DNA from: Candidatus Bathyarchaeota archaeon
GTDB taxonomy: Archaea > Thermoproteota > Bathyarchaeia > 40CM-2-53-6
Direction: 5' to 3'
Length of the DNA: 37,848 bases
Assembly: GCA_005881615.1 (NCBI GenBank)
Contig: VBBR01000169.1
Span: forward strand, 1-37,848
A model generated the notes under the pieces. That model searched no databases. It was not told the origin of the DNA and saw nothing but the letters and a program-made list of their open reading frames with translations. Shown piece after piece: positions 15,518 to 24,128 of this stretch (the first letter of the stretch is position 1; each line of letters begins with the position of its first letter). Made by a program: the position numbers and the translations under genes.

Positions 15518-16600
15518 TCAGGCGAGTTTTATCTGCTTACCTTCTGCAGGCTTTAGGTCAGATAGCCTAACTCCAACTAGCCTCATCTTTCGTCGATCTT
15601 TCTCGAACTCTCGAAATAGCAACGTCACATATTCCCGGATGACTCCCAAGTCATCTACATATCCGGTGTGAGTTTTTTCCCGGGTAAACGTTACGAACCC
15701 TTCGAACCGGACCTTGATCCCAACAGTCCGATACCACAAACCTTCACCCAAGAGTCTGTCGTGAACCTCGTGACTCAGAGACTCTAACGCGTCACGGACC
15801 ATAGTCTTGTTCTGAATATCTCTCTCAAAAGTTTGCTCAACACTAATCGATTTCCGCAGACCCCTTTCTTCCACAGGTGTTTCCTCGATTCCGTTCGCTA
15901 TGGCCCAGAGCCATACACCGCCTTTTCCAAACCAATCTGTGAGCTTCTTCGCCTCTACCTCTCGCAATTGACCTATAGTTTCGATCCCCTTTTCATGGAG
16001 AAATTCAGTTGTCTTCTTGCCCACGCCGCTGATCCTATTGACGGGTAGCGGTTCGAGAAATTTGTCGACCTGTTCTGGCTGAACCGCGGTAAGTCCGTCT
16101 GGCTTCTGCATGTCCGAGGCCATCTTCGAAATGGACTTGCTTGGAGATATCCCGACGCTGACGGTAAGGCCTTCTCGTTCTTTCAAGGCCTCTTTCACTT
16201 TGAAAGCTAGCAGTTTCGCGTCATCGTAGGTCTTGCATCTCTTGCTGACGTCCATGTAGGCTTCGTCGATGCTGGTCTGTTCGAAAGTATCCGCAAAGTC
16301 CCGCATGATATTCATCACTCTCTCCGAGGTTTCTCCATAGAGTTCGAAGTCGGGCGGGACGTAGATTCCTTGAGGGCATAGTTTCCAGGCCATACTGATC
16401 GGCATACCGGATCGAACCCCAAACTTTCGGGCCTCGTAGGAACAGGAGGTTACGACTCCACGGCCCTTGCCATTTTTCGGGTCGGCACCCACGATCAATG
16501 GCTTACCTCTTAGTGAAGGGTCCCGATGGATCTCGCAAGACGGATAGAAAGCGTCCAGATCGCAGTGAAGAATTATTCTAGACATAGAGTTGGCGGACAT
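15518..16600 (-). CDS. dinB: DNA polymerase IV (Y-family)
   Basis: IILHCDLDAFYPSCEIHRDPSLRGKPLIVG, YEARKFGVRSGMP, TSIDEAYMDVS, SVGISPSKSISKMASDMQKP. Confidence 0.96.
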   Translation of the reverse strand: MSANSMSRIILHCDLDAFYPSCEIHRDPSLRGKPLIVGADPKNGKGRGVVTSCSYEARKFGVRSGMPISMAWKLCPQGIYVPPDFELYGETSERVMNIMRDFADTFEQTSIDEAYMDVSKRCKTYDDAKLLAFKVKEALKEREGLTVSVGISPSKSISKMASDMQKPDGLTAVQPEQVDKFLEPLPVNRISGVGKKTTEFLHEKGIETIGQLREVEAKKLTDWFGKGGVWLWAIANGIEETPVEERGLRKSISVEQTFERDIQNKTMVRDALESLSHEVHDRLLGEGLWYRTVGIKVRFEGFVTFTREKTHTGYVDDLGVIREYVTLLFREFEKDRRKMRLVGVRLSDLKPAEGKQIKLA

Positions 16601-16603
16601 TTT

Positions 16604-16993
16604 CTAGCTTTCGAAGTTGTAGGCAAAGCCGGGGTGTCTCGTGGGCTTCAACAAACCAGTTTCCGAATCGACTTTCAGCCCAAAGTCTTCGAGGACCTTC
16701 GCTCCCAATACGGGGGAGGCACCCTCGTAGGCCGCGGCTAGAGTTACGTTCTCGCGGCCGTGAGCCGAGACTATTACCGAATAGATTGGAGCCTCAACAA
16801 TGCTACCGCCTTCCAGTTCCAGCTTCGCCTTCAGGGATTCTGATGAAGCACCCACCTCAAACAAGATATCAGCCGGCAGAATCGTGAAGAAGACCGTCGG
16901 GTCAATTGAAACTCCGGAAATATCTCTCTGGCCTCTCTCGCCTTTGACCGAAGCTCTCGTAAAAGCCGCGGACACAGCTCCAACCTGCAGCAT
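16604..16993 (-). CDS. Clan AA (retropepsin-like) aspartyl-protease-fold protein, degenerate catalytic motif
   Basis: SIDPTVFFTILPADIL at the D-[ST]-G position and VLGAKVLEDFGLKVDSETGLLKP C-terminal motif. Confidence 0.55.
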   Translation of the reverse strand: MLQVGAVSAAFTRASVKGERGQRDISGVSIDPTVFFTILPADILFEVGASSESLKAKLELEGGSIVEAPIYSVIVSAHGRENVTLAAAYEGASPVLGAKVLEDFGLKVDSETGLLKPTRHPGFAYNFES

Positions 16994-17092
16994 AGTAATG
17001 GTTCCCCTACCAGATAAGCTTCAGAGTAGGCCGTTGCTTCGAAAACAGTCAAGCAGCCTGCTTCTGTTCTGCCCTTTTGAGATTTGGGCCCA

Positions 17093-17566
17093 TCATCTCA
17101 TGATAGAAGTGCCAACATACGCATAGGTTTCGGGTATGCCCATTTCTAGCAGCGTCGAGTGACGACAGTAGCCATCGACAAGAAGATTCTCTTCACGCGC
17201 CAAAACTATCGGCCAAATAACCGCCCTGCGTGCCTCCAACGCTCCACGCAACTCCAACCGGCGTTCTTTCAGTCGCTCCGCGAACTTTCGACCAGTCTTG
17301 ACGTCAGAAGAGTTCAGGATCAGAGGATCCAGTCGCACATCGTTGATGCTGACAACTTCCAGCCTCCACTTCCGTTTTGGAAGCGAGTTAAGCAAGGCGT
17401 CGTCACTTGGGTCCCGTCCCATGCTCTCCAAATCCGCTTCGAGTTCCCGCCGGACCTCCGTGTTGATGAGGTCATGGATATCATCTGAATCCTCAAACAC
17501 CCGATATTCGATGCTGCGAAGTCGACGCACCGTTGTCAGGTTCTCCGTTGTAGGACCAACTATCAT
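17093..17566 (-). CDS. ParB/sulfiredoxin-like domain protein
   Basis: RLDPLILNSSDVKTGRKFAERLKERRLELRGALEARRAVIWPIVLAREENLLVDGYCRHSTLLEMGIPETYAYVG. Confidence 0.65.
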   Translation of the reverse strand: MIVGPTTENLTTVRRLRSIEYRVFEDSDDIHDLINTEVRRELEADLESMGRDPSDDALLNSLPKRKWRLEVVSINDVRLDPLILNSSDVKTGRKFAERLKERRLELRGALEARRAVIWPIVLAREENLLVDGYCRHSTLLEMGIPETYAYVGTSIMR

Positions 17567-17748
17567 GGTATCGAGGCGCCTTCGACAGCGGAACAGTCGG
17601 TCATTGTTTCATCTCTAACTGCTCCTGTCCCACTCTTAAGACTCACTCCTCAGACAAACTGCGCGATCGCTTAGAAACAGTTTCGGTCGTCTCAACAAGA
17701 AATTGACCATTAACCCTTTTACAGTAGGCGGCGGTCGAAGGTTCAGTC

Positions 17749-20700
17749 GTGCAAGTTCTAGAGAACCGGCCCAGCCAGGTCTATTCGAAGAAGATCGAGG
17801 ATGAATACAATCGGCAGTACGGAATCGCGTCAGAGGCCCGGTCCAAAGGACTCGACCCCTCGTGGAAGGTTGAATCACAGACAACCTATGATCTTGCTGA
17901 GCGTGTGGAGAAATCAGTCGGACCAATCGGCGTCGCCGCTCGAATCCGAGAATTGAGCAAGCTAATCTCCCGTGAAGAAACGGCGCTCAAGATTAGCGAA
18001 GACATCGTTCTAGGCCACTTCGGAAGCCTTGAACCTGAAGACGCCGCCGAACAAGCAATTCGGACGGCGCTAGCGGTGTTAGATGAGGCCGTGACGGTGG
18101 CGCCAATACAAGGAATCCACGACGTCAAGATCCGAACTAACGTGGATGGATCAAAGCACCTAGCCGTCTACTTTGCGGGCCCAATGCGGGCGGCCGGCGG
18201 GACGGAGATGGGCTTGACCATGATCGTCGCCGACTACGTACGTCGACAACTGAACATTCCACCTTATCATGCCTCAGAACAGGAAGCGATGAGATTCGTC
18301 GAAGAACTACGCTTGTACGAGCGATCTATCGCCCGTTTCCAGTATCGGAACCCGGATAGCGTGCTCAAAGACGCGATTATGCGTCTAACCGTCGAGCCAA
18401 ACGGAGTCGAGACAGACCCCGTCGAGGTGACGGTCAACCGGAATCTGATGAGGATAGAGACAAACAGGGTCAGGGGGGGAACACTGCGGGTGGTAAATGA
18501 TGGGCTGCTCGGAAGATCAACCAAGGTTCTGAAGATCGTTGAGAAGCTAGGCCTGGAAGGCTGGGGATGGCTAGCTATGATGAAGACCTCGTCTTCAGAA
18601 GGAGAAGAGGCGAAGGAATTCATGTTTATGGAAGATGTCGTAGGAGGGCGCCCAATCTTCGCCTTCCCCGGTGCGGCAGGAGGATTCAGAATTCGGTATG
18701 GCCGTTCGCGAAACACTGGAATGGCATCCGTTGGCGTTCACCCAGCTACTATGGAAGTTCTCGGAGGCTTTCTGGCAGTAGGGGTCCAAATGAGACTGGA
18801 ACGGCCCGGGAAGGCAGGCATAGTCAACGCGGTCGATAGCATCGAGCCTCCCATCGTGAAGCTCATCGATGGATCAGTGATGAGGATAGAGTCACCTCAA
18901 GAAGCAAAAGCACTCCGGGACAGGATCGAGAAGATACTATTCGTTGGCGATCTGATGGTTGGATACGGTGAGTTTCTTGAGAACAATCGGGCCCTGGTCC
19001 CGTCAGGATTTGTCGAGTGTTGGTGGGCGCAATTACTGGAAGAGAAGCTACGCGACCGGAAGACCACCAACGAAACACCAGCGCTGAATATCTCAGCTGA
19101 ACGGATACATGAATTCGCGAAGAACCCGTTCTCCGTCAGACCGCGAGCCAGCGAAGCAATCAGATTGTCCCAGAACCTCGGGATTCCCCTGCACCCGGCC
19201 TACACGCACTTCTGGAGCCAAGTTACAGTCGAGGACATACATTACCTCCGAGAGAAACTCATCCACTACCTCGACGAGTCCGGCGTCCTGCCTTATGACG
19301 GAAAACTGAAGGATATTCTAGAACAGGCTCGAATGCCACACAAAATGGTCGCTGGAGCAATCCAGCTCCAAGATGACGGTGCCTTAGTTCTCCGGACGAT
19401 TCTGAAACTTGACACTCCGGGAACACATGTCAAGGGAGACAGCTCGCTAGAAGCGCTGAGCCTACTAGCGGGATTTCCAATAAAGAACAAGGCACCGATC
19501 TTCGTCGGCGCCCGCATGGGACGTCCCGAAAAGGCCAAAGAGAGAATCATGACTCCGCGCGTCCACGGGCTATTTCCAACCGGCCAAGCTGGCGGCCCAC
19601 GCCGTGATGTGATAGAGGCATCGAAGAAATCGGTCGTAACTTTGGAACTAGTTGACCGAGCCTGTGCGGAGTGTGGTCGGTGGGAATCGAAGCTCAGATG
19701 TCCCGCTTGCGGACTAGAGACGCGGATGAGCGTAACCTGTTCAAAATGTGGCCAAGCATCACACGATTCGTCATCCACTTGCAACGGATCGCTCGTCGCA
19801 TACCGCAGCGTCAACGTAAACCTAGTCGAAATGCTGGAAGAAGCAGTTGGGAGGCTCAAGCTGGGAAAAATCGAAGGGTCGGTGAAGGGAGTGAAGGGAT
19901 TGATCAACAGGACCCGAATGCCCGAGCCCTTAGAGAAGGCATTGTTACGCGCCAAATCAGATGTCTCTGTGTTCAAAGACGGGACCCTGCGGTTTGACGC
20001 GTCGAACGCTATACTAACCCAGTTCAGACCGGGGGAAATTGGGCTGAGCCTGGAGAAAGCCCACGAGATAGGGTACACAAGGGACATGGACGGTCACGAG
20101 CTCTCGGACCCAAGACAGTTGTGCGCTTTGGAGATACAGGACCTCGTTGTCTCGGAGGCTTGCGGCGAGTACTTGTTGAAAGTGTCTCGGTTCCTAGACG
20201 ACCTCCTTACCGCCTACTATGGAATGGAGAAGCTCTACAAGGCGTCGAGAAGGGAGGACCTGATCGGGCATCTTGTCGTCGGGTTATCACCGCATACATC
20301 AGTCGGTGCAGTGGGAAGAATCGTCGGATTCACCAAAGCAAGCGTTTGCTATGCCCACCCGCTCTACCATGCTGCGAAGCGGCGAGACTGCGACGGAGAC
20401 GAGGATTCCGTGTCGCTTTTGCTAGATGTGCTGCTGAACTTCTCTAGGGAATACCTTCCTGACAGGATAGGGGGCCTAATGGACGCGCCCCTACTGCTTG
20501 CGCCGTTGCTGAATGCGACCGAGGTAGCGCGACAAGCATTCAACATTGAAACCATCACTGCTTTCCCCCTCGCTTTCTACGAGAAAACGCTAGTCGGAGC
20601 GAATCCCAAGGAGATCGAAGATCTCGTCTCAACACTCAACAACGTCCGAGAATCTTCCTCGGGCAACTGGAACATCGGGTTTACCCACCCGACAGAAGAT

Positions 20701-21153
20701 CTAGATCGAGCGCGATTGACTAGCGCCTACAAGGAATTACCAACAATGCTAGACAAAGTCAAGGAGCAGCTGGATCTCGCAGATAAGATCGTGGCCGTGA
20801 AGGGAGAAGAGGTTGCTAGGAAAGTTCTAGGAACACATATTCTGCGAGACTTGGTAGGTAACCTGCGAACGTTCACTTCTCAGAGGTCTCGATGCTCAAA
20901 GTGCAACTGGAAACCGCGTCGAGCACCCTTGAAAGGGGTCTGCGTTAAGTGCGGAGGCAAATTGGGACCTACTGTATTCAAGGCGGGCGTTGAGAAATAC
21001 TTGCAAGTTGCCTTTGACATGGTCAAACGATACAACGTCGGTGAGTACTACCGTCAGAGACTTGCCTTGATCAAAGTCGAATTGGACGAGACGTTCAGAC
21101 CTGCTGAGGAAGATAGGACGCAGACGAGGCTTTTGGTGGGCGATTTCGCCTAG
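17749..21153 (+). CDS. polC: DNA polymerase II (PolD) large subunit DP2
   Basis: AVYFAGPMRAAGGTEMGLTMIVADYVR, MGRPEKAKERIM, HPLYHAAKRRDCDGDEDSVSLLLDVLLNFSREYLPDRIGG, C-terminal zinc fingers. No intein. Confidence 0.97.
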   Translation: MQVLENRPSQVYSKKIEDEYNRQYGIASEARSKGLDPSWKVESQTTYDLAERVEKSVGPIGVAARIRELSKLISREETALKISEDIVLGHFGSLEPEDAAEQAIRTALAVLDEAVTVAPIQGIHDVKIRTNVDGSKHLAVYFAGPMRAAGGTEMGLTMIVADYVRRQLNIPPYHASEQEAMRFVEELRLYERSIARFQYRNPDSVLKDAIMRLTVEPNGVETDPVEVTVNRNLMRIETNRVRGGTLRVVNDGLLGRSTKVLKIVEKLGLEGWGWLAMMKTSSSEGEEAKEFMFMEDVVGGRPIFAFPGAAGGFRIRYGRSRNTGMASVGVHPATMEVLGGFLAVGVQMRLERPGKAGIVNAVDSIEPPIVKLIDGSVMRIESPQEAKALRDRIEKILFVGDLMVGYGEFLENNRALVPSGFVECWWAQLLEEKLRDRKTTNETPALNISAERIHEFAKNPFSVRPRASEAIRLSQNLGIPLHPAYTHFWSQVTVEDIHYLREKLIHYLDESGVLPYDGKLKDILEQARMPHKMVAGAIQLQDDGALVLRTILKLDTPGTHVKGDSSLEALSLLAGFPIKNKAPIFVGARMGRPEKAKERIMTPRVHGLFPTGQAGGPRRDVIEASKKSVVTLELVDRACAECGRWESKLRCPACGLETRMSVTCSKCGQASHDSSSTCNGSLVAYRSVNVNLVEMLEEAVGRLKLGKIEGSVKGVKGLINRTRMPEPLEKALLRAKSDVSVFKDGTLRFDASNAILTQFRPGEIGLSLEKAHEIGYTRDMDGHELSDPRQLCALEIQDLVVSEACGEYLLKVSRFLDDLLTAYYGMEKLYKASRREDLIGHLVVGLSPHTSVGAVGRIVGFTKASVCYAHPLYHAAKRRDCDGDEDSVSLLLDVLLNFSREYLPDRIGGLMDAPLLLAPLLNATEVARQAFNIETITAFPLAFYEKTLVGANPKEIEDLVSTLNNVRESSSGNWNIGFTHPTEDLDRARLTSAYKELPTMLDKVKEQLDLADKIVAVKGEEVARKVLGTHILRDLVGNLRTFTSQRSRCSKCNWKPRRAPLKGVCVKCGGKLGPTVFKAGVEKYLQVAFDMVKRYNVGEYYRQRLALIKVELDETFRPAEEDRTQTRLLVGDFA

Positions 21154-21169
21154 AAAAGAGCTGCAAAGC

Positions 21170-21433
21170 GTGACACCGCCCTATCATCCACGAGCTTACA
21201 TTTCCGGAATGAGAAACGTCAACCGAGGACTCGCTTCCAGATCAAAAATCATCGAGACCTTGGAGAAGGGAAGGACACGAATCGTCGAGATTAGTGAGAA
21301 GACTGGCCTCACCGAAAGCTGTGTTAGCCATCACCTTAGACTTCTACTCAAACAAAGAGTTGTTTCGGCTGCGGCGGTTGGGCGGGGAAACCGGTGGACC
21401 CTGACAAAGTACGGACAGGAAAAACTAGGCTGA
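21170..21433 (+). CDS. Winged helix-turn-helix regulator
   Basis: RSKIIETLEKGRTRIVEISEKTGLTESCVSHHLRLLLKQRVVSAAAVGRGNRWTLT. Confidence 0.75.
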   Translation: MTPPYHPRAYISGMRNVNRGLASRSKIIETLEKGRTRIVEISEKTGLTESCVSHHLRLLLKQRVVSAAAVGRGNRWTLTKYGQEKLG

Positions 21434-21496
21434 ACGCCCACCAACTTAGGACTCCACGAAAAAAAAGGGGATAGTTGACGATGTCGCGTCCCTGAA

Positions 21497-22072
21497 CTAA
21501 TCGTCGCCTTGGTCGTTCTCGTTATCGCTCTCGTGCTCGTGCACTAGCTGGCCCCTGATCTCGCCACTCGGGTTGGCAGTTGTGTGGACGTTGACGTAGG
21601 TATTGCCCGCGAGGAGGGCTTTGACGAAGTCGTCCCAGCTCGTAATTGACGGGCTGGCCTGGGTGTTGAGGTCTGAGGCTGTCCGGGTTCCCTCGGCAAG
21701 GGTCTTGCAACCGTGGGGTGATGAGAAGAGGACACCATGGACGAAGGGAATTACGACCGGCCCATTCGTCCCTGCGGCGCCGACGTGGATGTGCGATGCT
21801 GTCACGTTGACGATGTCGCAGACTATCACCTGGAAGTCGATCGCGGTGCCATTGTCGACGAGTCTAACTGTTGCCATTCCGAATGCCTCTGTGGCTACAG
21901 GACCTACCTGCTGGCTTCCAGTGAGGTCGATGTGAAATGTGACTTGATGGACCTCGTTGTGTTCGTCGGACGTTTCATGCCCCTGATGTTCCGCAATCGC
22001 TGGGGCTACTTGGACGATCGCCACGAAGACCGCTAGAGAGACGAGAAGAACTATCGACAATTGTTTTTTCAA
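21497..22072 (-). CDS. Secreted CHRD-domain protein
   Basis: TTG start with GGAGG upstream; LKKQLSIVLLVSLAVFVAIVQVAPAIA signal; FHIDLTGSQQVGPVATEAFGMATVRL...ASHIHVGAAGTNGPVV...YVNVHTTANPSGEIRGQL. Confidence 0.9.
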   Translation of the reverse strand: MKKQLSIVLLVSLAVFVAIVQVAPAIAEHQGHETSDEHNEVHQVTFHIDLTGSQQVGPVATEAFGMATVRLVDNGTAIDFQVIVCDIVNVTASHIHVGAAGTNGPVVIPFVHGVLFSSPHGCKTLAEGTRTASDLNTQASPSITSWDDFVKALLAGNTYVNVHTTANPSGEIRGQLVHEHESDNENDQGDD

Positions 22073-22218
22073 ACTAAAACCTCCGTAGCTCCCGTATCTT
22101 CCTGCATGAGGATTTATGATTTTTCTAGGCAAGACCGACTCTGGGATAGACGAGGATAGAGAGAGCTGTTCATAGAATCCTGAGAATCGGCCACGTTCCC
22201 GAGAGGGAAGATGGTCCG

Positions 22219-22974
22219 CTACTGAGCGGACGCTGCAGAAGGTGGTTCCCCTTGGATCTTCACGGTGACAGAGACAGCTCGGTCGTCTGCATTCTCTACA
22301 ACGAAGAACCATTTTCCGTTTGAGGGCGCAGTAAATTCGAGTGTCGCAGTTTCAACACCTTCTTCGCCTGTCTCGCTCCAGAATTCCTCGCCCTGATCCA
22401 GGTTGTCCAGATTGTCCTCGTCGAGGAGGTAGACGTTGACAAGGCCTGTTGCTGTGACCTCGCCTGAAAAATCCTTCCCAGCGTCGAGTTCTACATCATA
22501 CTCCGTATAGTCACCCTTGGCAATCGTCGGGTTGAAGTTGGGACCCAGTTTGACCGCAGGTGGTCTTGTCGGGAGTGCGACCCTTGGCAACCCCGGTCTC
22601 AGAGTGGAAGTTGTAGGCGCTGTGAGCTTAGGGCTAGCTTTTGGTCCGAGACTCCTGGCTGGCTCTGGTTCGGGTGGCGTCTTTTGATCAGTTCTTGTGG
22701 ATGACGAATGGCTTTGAGGAGAGTGATTCTCCGCAGTTCGGTGTTGTGAAATCTTCGCCTCGGTTTGGGAGTGATGCGCTGTCGCAGGAATCCTTGGAGG
22801 AAGGTGCGATGTCATAGGCCCCTTAGGCGGACTAATATTGGCCAGCAACGGAAGCACAAGCGAGACAAGGATCAGAACACCCGCGACCGGCCATGATATA
22901 GCCTGAACAAAGGCCACGACTGTCACGACTATTGCGACGATGTTGCCGAGAAGTAGCAGGGGTCTAGAGCTCAT
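22219..22974 (-). CDS. Membrane-anchored protein with Pro/Ser/Thr-rich linker and C-terminal beta domain
   Basis: Two N-terminal TMs, low-complexity linker, then GDYTEYDVELDAGKDFSGEVTATGLVNVYLLDEDNL...GKWFFVVENAD. Confidence 0.6.
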   Translation of the reverse strand: MSSRPLLLLGNIVAIVVTVVAFVQAISWPVAGVLILVSLVLPLLANISPPKGPMTSHLPPRIPATAHHSQTEAKISQHRTAENHSPQSHSSSTRTDQKTPPEPEPARSLGPKASPKLTAPTTSTLRPGLPRVALPTRPPAVKLGPNFNPTIAKGDYTEYDVELDAGKDFSGEVTATGLVNVYLLDEDNLDNLDQGEEFWSETGEEGVETATLEFTAPSNGKWFFVVENADDRAVSVTVKIQGEPPSAASAQ

Positions 22975-23127
22975 GTCCTTTACCGGAATGACCTGACATA
23001 TCCAGGCTCGTTCAAAATGGAATTGTAACCCGGAAAGCTCGAGGGCGGAGGTGTGGGATTCTTCTATCTCGGCAATTCTTCGCGTCGAGTTCCTTAGTCT
23101 GTGCTATCACTTCAGCGGGACAAGGCC

Positions 23128-23454
23128 CTAATCTTGTAGCTTCGTCTTTGCATGCTTCAGTGTCCAGGCCCGTGCGAAATATGATACAGCAATAGCTGGA
23201 AGCAGGACCAAGCCGACAAGCGCTAACAGGGAACTGAGCATAATCTCCCCGGTAGCCACAGTGGGCTGCTTGTTCATCGTACCGGGTTGGTATGATTGGG
23301 TTGAGGTGGTTACCCCAGGATTGGAGCCAGAGGTTGTCGAAGTCTGAGTTGACCGTGCGAGAACCCCAGGCAGAATGACCAGCCCTAGGCCGATCAGCAC
23401 GCCCAGCGTCAGACCTAATCCAGCTCTCGTTCGTCTCCCGAGTCCTATTCTCAA
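23128..23454 (-). CDS. Small membrane protein (two TMs)
   Basis: LGLTLGVLIGLGLVILPGVLA and IMLSSLLALVGLVLLPAIAVSYFAR with Ser/Thr-rich loop. Confidence 0.6.
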   Translation of the reverse strand: MRIGLGRRTRAGLGLTLGVLIGLGLVILPGVLARSTQTSTTSGSNPGVTTSTQSYQPGTMNKQPTVATGEIMLSSLLALVGLVLLPAIAVSYFARAWTLKHAKTKLQD

Positions 23455-23535
23455 GCCCTCTGCTCCCCTTCTTCCATGATACTCATGGGACTAGGCTCCG
23501 CATAATCCCACAGGTTAGAACAGTCCGATCCGTTA

Positions 23536-23982
23536 TCAGAACGGCCTCGACCTCCACGCTCGCAAGGTCTCGCTCCACGAGACAACAACTGCCGAGACGC
23601 CAAAAACGAATGCCATGATATTGTGCGTGGAAAAATCTGGTTGGTATATGATAGGATATAGTGCGAGCATGACCGTGAACATGGTTGAGTAGAACATGTA
23701 TCGTGGAAGCATGAATCCCAAAACCCCGACAAAGTTCCGCAAAACCCCGACCTTCACCAGCTCGATCAGGTGATATTCGCCGGTCGAGTCCTTCTCTAGC
23801 AGTCCCAGATCCTTCAGTTTCTCCAGATGATGCAAGGCAACACTAGGGCTACTCAAGCCCAAAGCTCGCTGAACAGGCCTAACACCAACAACCTGCTTCT
23901 TTGACCCGAGGATATGCCAGTAGACACGCAAAGTCACGCCTTTCAGCTCAGACTCGATAACCCTCTCTCGTTCTTCCGCCAT
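23536..23982 (-). CDS. Membrane-associated winged-HTH regulator
   Basis: LRVYWHILGSKKQVVGVRPVQRALGLSSPSVALHHLEKLKDLGLLEKDSTGEYHL followed by TMs. Confidence 0.8.
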   Translation of the reverse strand: MAEERERVIESELKGVTLRVYWHILGSKKQVVGVRPVQRALGLSSPSVALHHLEKLKDLGLLEKDSTGEYHLIELVKVGVLRNFVGVLGFMLPRYMFYSTMFTVMLALYPIIYQPDFSTHNIMAFVFGVSAVVVSWSETLRAWRSRPF

Positions 23983-24050
23983 GAATCCTTGATCCTCCAG
24001 ACGGCGAAGGAAATCCTCTGCTTCAATACAAGCTTACCCGTGCAAAAGAA

Positions 24051-24072
24051 GGTGTTCGGGTTTCCGAACACC
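24051..24072. promoter_or_regulatory. Palindromic operator in divergent promoter
   Basis: GGTGTTCGG-gttt-CCGAACACC, perfect 9-bp inverted repeat, plus nearby GTTCTAAACAC, between the wHTH gene and the secreted beta-propeller gene. Confidence 0.6.
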
Positions 24073-24128
24073 ATGTTCTAAACACTGGGATTAAGCCCCC
24101 ACCCCACCCTACCATATGACGAACAAGA

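Noticed and set aside
19293-20087. 264-aa minus-strand ORF antisense to polC
   Set aside because: Ser/Pro/Arg-rich composition typical of an antisense shadow; no family resemblance, and fully inside DP2.
17749-21153. Intein in DP2
   Set aside because: The protein is continuous through the usual insertion motif and its length (1134 aa) is that of an intein-free DP2.
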